Of a DNA stretch of 32,230 nucleotides, positions 18,401 through 25,782 are shown one piece after another. This stretch comes from Gracilaria caudata (lineage: Eukaryota; Rhodophyta; Florideophyceae; Gracilariales; Gracilariaceae): NCBI GenBank assembly GCA_030374735.1, contig JASCIV010000206.1:1-32230 (forward strand). Direction: 5' to 3'. The translations under genes and the position numbers were made by a program. A model generated the notes under the pieces. It saw only the letters and a list, made by a program, of their open reading frames with translations, was not told where the DNA came from and searched no databases. Within the stretch, counting starts at the first letter, position 1. Every line of letters starts with the position of its first letter.

Positions 18401-18817
18401 AACATGGGACACGCACCTACGGCATGGGGTTCGGGGGTAGGCTGGCAGTCGCAGTCTCAAGGTCAAAGTCATCTGACTCTCGGTCAGCAGAGAGATATGC
18501 GTGGACAGGCGCATGGAGTTGGGGAGCATGTCGCGAGACAAACATATGGTCAAAGGCAAGAGCGTGACGGGCGACAAGTAGGGTGGGGCTGGTATGGCGA
18601 CCACAATGGTGGGGTTTCGCAGCACCAGCCACAAAGGCCAGGACAGTACTACGTGGAACAGGGAGGTCAATACGGAGGTGAAGGATATGGGAGGCAGGCT
18701 GGTAATGGCAGTAGGGGAAGAAGAGGTTTGTCAGGCCCCACAGCGGCATCTATGCGACGAGGCAGAGGCGGCGGTACCTGGAGCGCAGGGAAGTATGGGC
18801 ATGATGGTACGTACTAA
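15458..18817 (+). CDS. XRN2: 5'-3' exoribonuclease, Xrn2/Rat1 type
   Basis: 1119 residues, ATG at 15458, TAA stop. Xrn2/Rat1 is the processive nuclear 5'-3' exonuclease of transcription termination, rRNA processing and RNA decay. The start MGIPAYFRWISEKYP is diagnostic of XRN enzymes. Seven acidic residues match the metal-binding set: D55 (LDMNGIIH), D104 (VDGVAP), E209 and E211 (EGEH), D239 and D241 (DADL), D359 (GNDFLPH). The second conserved region includes WVMKYYYVGC and SWGWYYPYHYAPFASD. A charged linker (about 415-580) carries basic clusters such as KRRQIEKKRK that fit a nuclear localisation signal. The last 240 residues or so are rich in Gly, Arg, Gln and Tyr, like RNA-binding low-complexity tails. 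No Cys cluster occurs between about 260 and 310, where many Xrn2 proteins carry a CCHC knuckle. The N-terminus and length favour Xrn2 over cytoplasmic Xrn1. Confidence 0.96.
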   Translation: MGIPAYFRWISEKYPRILVDCVEQVHYDQVTGDENPVDASTPNPNGVEFDNLYLDMNGIIHPCTHPEDGPAPKNEQEMFQAICQYIDRIFGIVRPRKLLYMAVDGVAPRAKINQQRSRRFRAAQEHQEKLKAQKRLLSEWSQQNQVIDEQQNENDASDFHFDSNVITPGTPFMARLAVALRSYVADRIKNVPAWSDVVVVFSDASVPGEGEHKIAEFIRRERSQPGYDPSLRHVMYGLDADLIMLALATHEVNFTILREEVFPKRGAQRQSEPPSQSHPKQIEHTVGETEQGGIKLRSELGGKKPFHFLHVHILREYLELEFKDDITNEQSLTRLSTMVFDLERVIDDFVFMCFFVGNDFLPHLPTLDIREGAIDYLIELYKTEVARIGYLTSAQGEIDFVRVRKLLQKVSGKEEDVFKERLHREKLQAERAKEQQHAKGEGRRKRDASSLTEGGGADESEKTRPAKRRQIEKKRKDQGYQEAFDTMPTIELGRKTGRVFGLGNSEANAGAAKAIKANLKHIKESASKAQNSGGAVKLEAELPSTKHENLTTDIEQQATSTEPTNKTMVKRTKAEFDLALKERLREMNKLEFVDSVKLGEDGWKDRYYQQKFGWEANHREEKLLLLRKYHEGLQWVMKYYYVGCISWGWYYPYHYAPFASDLVESEFISGDMKFELGQPFEPFSQLQAVMPASSGKLVLPTCYSDLMVNPKSPIIDYYPEDFEVDLNGKRYAWQGVVLLPFIDEKRLNSALSPLKDKLTEEEKHRNSFGTTFIIIRGDSDLGRARRKQPSKDENDVQDISFDEARGYLFGKVSNCTECGHHEVLALTFEVPDYLPHRSELLPGANLPPNQLDDWTKSTSRNCGWKQARFGPLGRAARELMNDRQRRMSSLGRRNRGPARGRRDSFQPDLPIINRPTSDVGSSMFGGLGSSAPSLPRWVRGMHAKQTRRGGYGGGWGQGVYGVEADPYRPPSKDGGYYSGSGNMGHAPTAWGSGVGWQSQSQGQSHLTLGQQRDMRGQAHGVGEHVARQTYGQRQERDGRQVGWGWYGDHNGGVSQHQPQRPGQYYVEQGGQYGGEGYGRQAGNGSRGRRGLSGPTAASMRRGRGGGTWSAGKYGHDGTY

Positions 18818-19039
18818 AGCTACAACTGCACGTACGTATCCAAGACAAATATACATACACTTGGTCAAAGTAATGGTCGAGTATTTCGCCTCCTGCAGCG
18901 GACTTTGCAGCGTGGCCTGTTGGTATGCAGCTTTGTAATGGTGCGAAAGACAGTTATCATATGTTGCAGTCGAGACTTCCACGGGGGACAAGGTCGAACA
19001 AACTGCAGTTTTCGCTCCTTTCTAAGTCATTGCTTATGA

Positions 19040-19471
19040 CTATGCAGCGGAGTTTGCGGGAGGGAGGCAACCTTTATGTTGATGCAGTGAAGTGGCTGCT
19101 ATGCGACGTGCCACTTGGTACGAAGGACAGAGAAACGTGGCGGGCGAGAGCAGGCGAAAAAAGGACGCGCCCACACACAAGATCCAAGGCATGACAACTT
19201 GTTCAAGCGATTCGCAATGACCGCAGTTTCGGCATTGAGCATGAGTGTGATCGATAAGGTAGGAGTGAAGAGGACAGGTTTCCTTCGAAACCAAAGCGAG
19301 CATCTCGTTCGTTGGACGTTCCATCGTGTTCCGTCTCACAAGCGTAGCACTGAACATATTCCAACTCTTTGCAGTGTATCCCGCAACCCGCTTGCATGGC
19401 GTGTCGATCCATAGCTTCGGGAAGCAAGAAAGGTCATCAAACGCGCTGTTTGAATGTGCTCTATGAACCAT
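19040..19471 (-). CDS. Hypothetical ORF, 143 aa
   Basis: ATG at 19471, stop at 19040. The product is Cys- and His-rich and includes a CRNCGHC segment that could bind metal, but I recognise no family. It has no signal peptide or clear membrane segment. A 99-codon plus-strand frame (19115-19414) overlaps it, and I cannot choose between them on sequence alone. It may be chance. Confidence 0.18.
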   Translation of the reverse strand: MVHRAHSNSAFDDLSCFPKLWIDTPCKRVAGYTAKSWNMFSATLVRRNTMERPTNEMLALVSKETCPLHSYLIDHTHAQCRNCGHCESLEQVVMPWILCVGASFFRLLSPATFLCPSYQVARRIAATSLHQHKGCLPPANSAA

Positions 19472-19547
19472 AGTGGCTCCAAAAGCGATAGAGCGGCATA
19501 CAGGGTAGAAAGCAGCGATGTGTCAATGGCGGTCCATTTAAAATGTT

Positions 19548-19859
19548 ATGCATTCTCAAACAATGGGGCTTCATATTGGAAAGCAAATGCATGGGGTGGG
19601 CGAATGCCCTTTTTATCTACAAAGCAATAAACATAGATACGACGATATAGATAACATCTTGTTTCTTGCGCGCATGACCTTTCCCGCCAAGTTTCTCATT
19701 CGACGTAACATTACAGAGATGCTCCGAAACAGATCCTTCACGACGCGGGGCCAATTCGACGATTTGGAGGCATTACCGTGGCAGACGCAGTGGATTGTAA
19801 ATAACGCGAATTACATCCCCCTAAACACAAAGAGCAATGAGGCAGAGCACGTAGTGTAA
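19548..19859 (+). CDS. Hypothetical ORF, 103 aa
   Basis: ATG at 19548, TAA stop. The product includes a basic stretch (FLIRRNITEMLRNRSF) and an acidic-aromatic stretch (FDDLEALPWQTQW). I recognise no family. It lies alone between the 3' ends of two convergent genes, about 220 bases beyond the stop of the LPMO-like gene. Its amino-acid mix is more protein-like than that of the surrounding frames, but this is weak support. Confidence 0.22.
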   Translation: MHSQTMGLHIGKQMHGVGECPFYLQSNKHRYDDIDNILFLARMTFPAKFLIRRNITEMLRNRSFTTRGQFDDLEALPWQTQWIVNNANYIPLNTKSNEAEHVV

Positions 19860-20082
19860 TCGAATACGCCACCCAAACCGCTCAGAAACAGATAGACGTC
19901 CATCCGTGGCGAAGTCCACCTGAAGCTCCGGATACACTCAGTGCTTGATCACAAAACAGGTATGTACAGTGCGTTAGCCATTTCAGTGAGCAGGTGCGAG
20001 ACGAAGCGCAGCAAGCAACGAGCATTGTTACAATATTTAAGCAGATCAAAATGAGCAAAATGGGCCGCAGTGCTTGTCATGG

Positions 20083-21348
20083 TCACACGGCAGCATTCGC
20101 TCGGGCTTCTGAGTCTTCCCACAGACTCCACCAGAAGCGACATGTGAAGCCACTCGCCCGGTCTGTCTTCACGCAGAACTGCTGCAGATCGCAGCATTCG
20201 GTGCCGCCGTCGCACGGTTGATCCTCGGCAATGCAGTCGCCAGACGCTGCCATCATTTCTTCTTGCTTGCGCTTGCCAGAGTCCTCGTTGGCAGCCATGG
20301 TGATGTCCTTCTCCAGGCCCTGTGTGGCGTTTTCGAGCACCTCCTGCGGGTTCTCCTTCACCTCGACCTCGTCGTTGGCGACAACGGCCGGGTCCGGCAC
20401 CGGGTTGGCGAGCGCCTGCACCGGTCCTGCACTGGTGCCATCAGCGGTAATCTGAACATCGGCACAGGACCAGAACTCCTCTGGCAATGACGAACCACCG
20501 CACTCAGACATGTCGGCACGGTAAGTTCCTCGGCCGCCTCCATCAGAGTCACATGTTGTTCCGAACGGAAAGTTATAGTTCACAATGTATTCCTTGAAGC
20601 CTCGCGGAGCACACGAGTTTGCTGTGGCCCAATACCACTGCACGACGCAGTGCTTACATTCGAAGTCGGCTGGCAGCTGATATCGCATGGTTCCCGAGTC
20701 ACCACCCACTATATGAACGCCCACATGACCTGTGTTACGGCACGGAAGATACCAGCGACCAGGGTAAGCGGCGTCGATAGGTCCACATTCGTGGATGGTA
20801 GCCGAGGAAGGGCTCTCACACGACGGGTGAGGCACTCGGTTGAGCTTGACGCAGTTGTTGTTCACAAAGCAGCTGGCGTCTATGTCGGGCTTGCCGCAGG
20901 CATCCAAATTACACACGAAGAACTCAAAGTAGCCATTGTGATTAGTGTCAATCTCAGCAGAGAAGTCGACCTGGCCACCCTTCTGCCAATTTGCAACGAT
21001 GGGCACGGTGGGGTAAGGCATGAAGTCTCCGCCTATCATGTGATCGACGCGTCCCTTAGGGTCTCCGCAGAGACCGGCTCGGTCAGCAGTACCGAAGAAA
21101 TCCTTGGTGGGTTCGAATACACTCCAACCGGCGGCCGGGAGGTGGGCCTTGACAGTGGCCACTGTTCCTCCGTTGAGGCAATGTGCGCAGTGATCGGTGA
21201 CGGCGTTGTCAACGTCCAAGTCGGAGCCACATTTGATGGATTGATAAGCGCCGCGCTGGCGCGGAGTGCACATCATACCATGGGAGCGAACCACGGAAAG
21301 CAGCGAGGCGATGACGACCGCCGAGGGCACAAGAGTGGAGAGCAACAT
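20083..21348 (-). CDS. Secreted LPMO-like copper oxygenase with knottin-like tail
   Basis: 421 residues, ATG at 21348, TGA stop. Residues 1-22 form a signal peptide ending VVRS, so the mature protein starts at His23 (HGMM), as required for the copper histidine brace. The second brace His fits H137 in TNHNGYFEF, and an aromatic residue in EEFWSCADV (F292 or W293) fits the axial position. CVVQWYWATANSC (234-246) matches the C-x-x-Q-W signature of the LPMO_10/chitin-binding type-4 fold, closest to AA15-like enzymes. About 20 cysteines in the catalytic part imply an extracellular disulfide-rich protein. An acidic, Glu/Asn-rich linker (about 305-370) leads to six cysteines (C372-C403) spaced C-x6-C-x5-CC-x5-C-x10-C, as in cystine knots. 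Members oxidatively cleave polysaccharides such as chitin or cellulose; the substrate here is unknown. Promoter: see the TATA box at 21483. Confidence 0.85.
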   Translation of the reverse strand: MLLSTLVPSAVVIASLLSVVRSHGMMCTPRQRGAYQSIKCGSDLDVDNAVTDHCAHCLNGGTVATVKAHLPAAGWSVFEPTKDFFGTADRAGLCGDPKGRVDHMIGGDFMPYPTVPIVANWQKGGQVDFSAEIDTNHNGYFEFFVCNLDACGKPDIDASCFVNNNCVKLNRVPHPSCESPSSATIHECGPIDAAYPGRWYLPCRNTGHVGVHIVGGDSGTMRYQLPADFECKHCVVQWYWATANSCAPRGFKEYIVNYNFPFGTTCDSDGGGRGTYRADMSECGGSSLPEEFWSCADVQITADGTSAGPVQALANPVPDPAVVANDEVEVKENPQEVLENATQGLEKDITMAANEDSGKRKQEEMMAASGDCIAEDQPCDGGTECCDLQQFCVKTDRASGFTCRFWWSLWEDSEARANAAV

Positions 21349-21482
21349 AGTGCGGGTGAAGTGTGGGGACGAGAGCGTAGAGGGCGAATCGTTTGGGGGG
21401 CAGAGACGAGACTCGACGGTGGCGGATGGGTGTGCGGTACGAGATTTGAAAGGAACGGGAGCGGGGACAGTTAAAGTTAAGT

Positions 21483-21490
21483 TTTATAAA
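21483..21490 (-). promoter_or_regulatory. TATA box of the LPMO-like gene
   Basis: TTTATAAA lies 135 bases upstream of the ATG at 21348. The sequence between is pyrimidine-rich on the coding (minus) strand, as expected for a leader. The octamer is palindromic; its direction is inferred from the gene. Confidence 0.55.
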
Positions 21491-21539
21491 CCGGGCGAAG
21501 ACCAGGAGAGTTGGACAAAGGAGTGAAGTTTAACGCGGT

Positions 21540-22260
21540 TAAACGACGTCGGGCGGATTGGGAAGACAGCGGCGGAGTTGGGTGTGCGGCGCGAGTGCGA
21601 GCATGACTTTATACGCGATTTCGCGAGAGCGAAAGCAAGACGCATGACACGGCGATGCGCACTCAGCACGGCGAAGAGTAATTTGCGCATGGCGTCGGGG
21701 AGCACGCACACGCTGCGCGGGCGAGAGCACAACACCCGCCACGCTTCGGGCGGGCATGCCGCCATCGGCGCTGCGCGCGCGCGAAGCAGACGGCGAATGG
21801 ACGCTGCCGACGTTGCCCCGCGGCCGCGTGGACGCCTCATTCAGCCGCCGCATCGGCCGCCACGCTGCGCGCGCACGCGTCGCGCAGAAGCGCGCGCGCC
21901 GTGGCGAGCGGCGATCTTGCGCGCTGATTGGCCGCGCCCGGCGCGCGTGCGCGGCGCGCGCCGCACACGTGTTCACGCTGAGCGGCTGCGCGCGACGCAC
22001 GAGGCACACGACTGAATGCCACGTTTGCGCTGGGCGCGCGCGCGCGCACGCGCTGCGCCAACGTGGGCGCCGCCGGCTGGCTGCTTGGCACGGCGCGCAG
22101 CACGTGTGCGGCGTGGACAGCTGTGGCGGCCGACACTATCGGCGTATCTATCGCGCTTAATCCGCTATAAATACATGTCGCCGCTCCGCGCGCTACACGT
22201 GTGTGCGGCACACCGCGCATCCGCGCTCGCGCGCGCCTGCGCCAGCCTCCGCGATGTTTG
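21540..22260. promoter_or_regulatory. CpG-rich block between two outward-facing TATA boxes
   Basis: About 700 bases are extremely rich in CpG and GCGC, far above the neighbouring genes. Frames stay open on both strands here, but they are Arg/Ala-rich composition artefacts with no domains. The block is bounded by the LPMO TATA box (21483, minus) and a TATAAATA at 22166 (plus). I infer a bidirectional promoter. An origin or an unrelated GC-rich repeat is an alternative. Confidence 0.45.
22166..22173 (+). promoter_or_regulatory. TATA box facing right
   Basis: TATAAATA stands out as a consensus TATA box inside very GC-rich sequence. The first downstream ATG is at 22254, about 80 bases on. No conserved gene follows, so the transcript, if any, may be noncoding or encode the 47-codon ORF. 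Confidence 0.45.
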
Positions 22261-22397
22261 ACCAGATCGTAGGACAAGTAGATGAAGTTATGATACTGTG
22301 CCTTGCAATGCTCCTGCGGCTAACCCGCTCAATGGAAACTGCACCGCACCGCCGTCAAGCCGCCACGAGACGCCCTTCCGTCCTCGAGCAGCATTAA
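22254..22397 (+). CDS. Hypothetical short ORF, 47 aa
   Basis: First ATG downstream of the TATA box at 22166, ending with TAA. The product begins MFDQIVGQVDEVMILC, continues hydrophobic (LAMLLRLTRS), and ends basic. I recognise no family. It is called only because it follows a good TATA box at a normal leader distance; it could be a leader ORF or the first exon of a spliced transcript. Confidence 0.2.
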   Translation: MFDQIVGQVDEVMILCLAMLLRLTRSMETAPHRRQAATRRPSVLEQH

Positions 22398-24826
22398 TGT
22401 TAGGTACTGCAGCTTTTAGATCGTGTACAGTAAGGCCGAGCGCTTGCGATCACCCTTGTGTTTGGCAGAACGCGTTCTAGGGGTTAAGAGGGTTAGCCCT
22501 CCCGTAGACCTAAAACAAGCGTTCGCCTTCTCTGCAACATCAACTCACCACAGCTCATTGAATGAGCCCGCGCCAGCAACGTTAACCATATCTCCTTTTC
22601 TCCTCCCGCCGCTCACCACCAGATCGCTCGTTGCAACAGCATGCATCGACGATCGCAATTCAACACATGCTGCGCGCATTCGCTCCCCTTTCTTGTTTTG
22701 TTCAATCGACGTCGCCCGTATGAATGCTGTAAAGGGCGATTGACTTCTCCAAGCAACCGACATAGCAACGGTGGCTTGTGAAAGCAATGCTTTTCCTGTT
22801 GTCGGCTCCGGCATACACAACACGCCCGTCACCACGTGCTGCTGTCAGTTGCACACCAACCCAATTGAAGCTGCTCGACTCCCGCTTAGAAATTACGAGC
22901 CCAACATGTCCGCATTCCTACACATGGCTGTTATCTGCGAGTCAAGCTGCTCCGCGAACCTGCACTGCCTAACTTAACAAACATAACCGTGCGCACAATT
23001 TGACACTCTGTCGATATCTTCTGCATATCCAGCGAGAACATACTGTGACACCTTTGCCGATGCACAACGTCTTCGAGCCAATCTGATTTTGCCCGATCGC
23101 CTCAATCGCTATCTCCGCCCAAGCTGATTTCACGTGCTCCCTGTGCCTGGCGCACTGCTGGTAAACTCAATGACGTGGTATCTTATCGAAAACAATGGCC
23201 ATTGCCGTTGGCCCTGCCGCAAGCGAGGGTTTTGTGTTGGCTTAGGTTAACACTAGGTGCCAGCACCACATGTCCACCAGTTACGTAAGTTCGACGGTTG
23301 AACAAGCCAAAACCGTGTCGTCATGTTTCATCTACGCACCGCTGTTTGACAGAGAACTGGTGCGGAATTCGGGGGTAATACTGTTGCGCCTCTTTCTCCG
23401 CCAGCCGGCGACTGAATAATGTTATCAGCTTTGTCTCTTCCGCCTTTTTTTTTTCTGCTGGACAAAATGTTCTGTCGGACGCGGCGCGACGGTTGGGAAT
23501 CGTTCCAAAACGCCGACGTGAAAAAGAGCGCGAACGCGGTACGAAAACGTATCATAACGGACCCGTGATGGCATGGCTGCGAAGTAAAAAAGCTGCTGTC
23601 TTCGACATTTCGTTTAGCCCGCGGTCGACGCAGCTTCCGCCCCCGGATCTTCATTGCAGCTTGCTACAGATCAATTTTTTCATCAATCATTGCCAGAGAA
23701 AGCGGGCAAGCAGATTCTCTACACACGCCCGTCATGATTAATTGTCGCTGGCAATCCTAACATTGCGTCGTACAAAGCCCAGCACCCCGCCGCCGACGCA
23801 CAACCCTCCCACGGAGCTGCAATCGCTCAGCGACAGAAAGAAAATATCTGGCAGGGATACACATTCATAGAATTTGCTGTGTTCAGAGCGTGTTTCTATG
23901 ATTTTGCTTGGAGCGCTGTAACCGGATCGCGCAATGAGCTGTTCGTCTCACAAGCACTCGTCCTACCTTCGTAGCTTCGGGGTGGGAGTGGAAATCGCTC
24001 ATTCTGCCAGACAGATGAGATGCATTACGACTTGCAGTCGTATCAAGAACTGAATCTCGTGTCGCCAACACGCTTATGTGATTGCATTGTTTCCCCCTTG
24101 TGACCGAGCACTTGGCGTTGCTTGTTCGCGATGCGACATAACAAGCATTACGTCGACAGCATTGCGCTTCATGAGTTGCAATTAAATATGGCTCGCAAGA
24201 CTGCTTGGCACAAACTCACCAACACCGGTGTCAGAGATGCCTTTGCGAGAGCGAGAGCCAAAGCATTACTGAACATGTATGTACATCTAGGGATAGAACG
24301 CCGGCTACGGCTACGCAACAATGATTGTTGCGTAGCTGTAGCCGGCGTTCTATGATATGATATACTGCAGGTTCTCATATCAACCGTGCTTTACCAGTAC
24401 CTGTGAATTTGAGCGGCGCCTCCCACAGCACTTACTCGCGGAATGGCCTACAAGGCATATTATAAAAAAATAAGTATCCTTCGTAGTATGGAATGGATTA
24501 TGATTGAGAACAGCAGTCAACATCGTTTTACGTATCATCCGCAAATGACGATGCGGACTGGAGTAAACAGTTCTTCATCACTAGACTAGCCATGTCATAG
24601 CCTGGGTCATCAATCTATGTAGAATGAGACGGTCTAATAGCTGTTGTGGTATCCTCTCGTGCTTAGTTTCATTGAACCGTTTATAAAAAGCATGGCATTT
24701 GTGCTCAAGACTAAAAAAAAGAACGCCTCCTTTCTCGGTCTAACGCTTCGACATTTGATCATGGCACTTCGCTCTTGCCATCACGAACACTAAAAGTTCA
24801 ACTTGTCTCTACTTGCTATTGGAAAA
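22398..24826. other. Gene-poor region
   Basis: About 2.4 kb without a recognisable gene. Open frames are short and composition-like. The longest is a 108-codon minus frame at 23328-23654 with an ATG, basic and lacking domains. A poly-T run lies near 23447-23454. The main structured element is the palindrome at 24293-24353. I found no tRNA, snRNA or transposase signature. Confidence 0.5.
24293..24353. repeat. 61-base near-perfect palindrome
   Basis: Arms of 30 bases at 24293-24322 and 24324-24353 flank a single central G (24323). Only one position differs, and it would form a G-U pair in RNA. The arms start ATAGAACGCCGGCTAC and end CTACGCAACAAT. The flanks show no obvious target-site duplication. 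This is the strongest secondary structure in the window. It may be a foldback/MITE relic, a cruciform site or a hairpin RNA source. Confidence 0.95.
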
Positions 24827-25240
24827 ATGGAACCCTTGCCTGCCACTTCTTTGGCCGCGTTCGCAAAGTTTGGCAGCCTTTGGGAATTTCTGCATATGTT
24901 TCATTTTAGTAGAGGATTCCCAAATTCTTCCATTGTCGGAGTGCTGGGAGTACTTTTTGCGACATACCACCCAGGTCGTCGAGGACAATCGACAAACTCA
25001 CCGACCGATCGTGTGATCCTAGAAGCAACCGAAGCCATATTCGGTTACGTCAGACAAGTACATCAGCTTCTAAAGGCTTCCAGCCTTCCGATCCTAAAGC
25101 AAAACCTCCGAGAAAAACCCTGGAAAACCTCCGGCTTCTTGCAGGGAAGAGTCAGGGAAACGGTTGTAGGACATCCTGCTGCGTGCTTGACGAGATCCGA
25201 GCAGCATTGCACGATTTGCAACTCAGACCCGCGACGGTGA
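24827..25240 (+). CDS. Hypothetical ORF, 137 aa
   Basis: First in-frame ATG at 24827, TGA at 25238-25240. The product has a hydrophobic N-terminal half (FHFSRGFPNSSIVGVLGVLF) and a basic helical-looking stretch (YVRQVHQLLKASSLPIL), then a Cys pair near the end (CTIC). I recognise no family. It points toward the repeat/hairpin pair at 25263-25378 and the opposing ORF beyond it. It could be a lineage-specific gene or a decayed element. Confidence 0.27.
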   Translation: MEPLPATSLAAFAKFGSLWEFLHMFHFSRGFPNSSIVGVLGVLFATYHPGRRGQSTNSPTDRVILEATEAIFGYVRQVHQLLKASSLPILKQNLREKPWKTSGFLQGRVRETVVGHPAACLTRSEQHCTICNSDPRR

Positions 25241-25262
25241 CCGGCGAGTAAACCAACAGCCG

Positions 25263-25378
25263 GACGAGTTCAACGACATCCCGTGTCCAGAGAGGTGCCC
25301 GGTGCGAGGTGCGCCGGGCGCCTATGCGAGTTTAACGACTTCCCGAGTCCGTAGCTGCGATCGGTGCGATCACCGCAG
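25263..25378. repeat. Two-copy repeat, each followed by a hairpin
   Basis: Two related 30-base units (25263-25292 and 25325-25354) match at 23 of 30 positions and share CGAGTT, AACGAC, TCCCG and GTCC. The first is followed by a hairpin at 25293-25323 (AGGTGCCCGG with CCGGGCGCCT, one G-T pair, 11-base loop). The second is followed by one at 25355-25378 (CTGCGATCG, loop GTG, bulged return strand). The unit length is about 62 bases. It lies between the ends of two convergent ORFs. Confidence 0.6.
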
Positions 25379-25386
25379 CAAATCTC

Positions 25387-25782
25387 TTACTCCGCCTTTC
25401 CTTCATTTTCGAATAATTGCTGCTCAACTACGAACGAATTGACTTGAAGAACCTTGTGACAGTCCATAATATCGTGGACAAACTTCTCACCGTATCGCTT
25501 CTGAAGGTTTTCGAGAAAGAAATGGAAGGCGACATGCGTTTGCCCGGTTTCTTCCGGCTTGAAGTTGTTGTATAACACGATGAATGATGTGACGGTGTCA
25601 AAGTCAGTCTTGGACAAGATGCCCCGCAGTTCAGTTAGAATTTCTTCTGCCATGAAGAACAACGTAGCCACACGCCAATAAGGGAATAAAGGGTCTTCGA
25701 TACCTGTATCTTCGCAGTTGAGATGGAGCACCAGTAGCGAGCTCCATCTGTCAAAGCCCCAGACTTGGTCTGAAATCCGCAT
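25387..25782 (-). CDS. Hypothetical ORF, 131 aa
   Basis: ATG at 25782, immediately preceded by an in-frame TGA; TAA stop at 25387. The product looks protein-like: an aromatic N-terminal part, a helical middle (MAEEILTELRGILSK), FDTVTSFIVLYNNFKPEE, a helical HVAFHFFLENLQKRYGEKF and an acidic C-terminus. I recognise no family. A second minus frame (ATG at 25910, stop at 25635) overlaps its start, so a frameshift or spliced upstream exon is possible. It is convergent with the ORF at 24827-25240. Confidence 0.33.
   Translation of the reverse strand: MRISDQVWGFDRWSSLLVLHLNCEDTGIEDPLFPYWRVATLFFMAEEILTELRGILSKTDFDTVTSFIVLYNNFKPEETGQTHVAFHFFLENLQKRYGEKFVHDIMDCHKVLQVNSFVVEQQLFENEGKAE

Larger units (their letters stand above)
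18818..20082. other. Convergent intergenic region, XRN2 / LPMO-like gene
   Basis: About 1.27 kb between two converging genes. It holds no recognised gene, RNA or long repeat. Two unassigned ATG-initiated ORFs (19040-19471 minus and 19548-19859 plus) are listed separately at low confidence. The gap is long for the 3' flanks of two compact genes, so a small or noncoding gene is possible. Confidence 0.5.

Noticed and set aside
20650..21474. 274-codon plus-strand ORF
   Set aside because: It is antisense to the LPMO-like gene, whose signal peptide, histidine brace and cysteine pattern make the minus strand the coding one.
21539..22277. Several 130-156-codon ORFs on both strands
   Set aside because: GC-rich sequence lacks stop codons by composition. 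The products are Arg/Ala-rich with no motif, and frames are open on both strands at once.
22477..22502. Telomere-like GGGTTA/GGGTTAG steps
   Set aside because: Only two irregular units, not a tandem array, and internal to the window.
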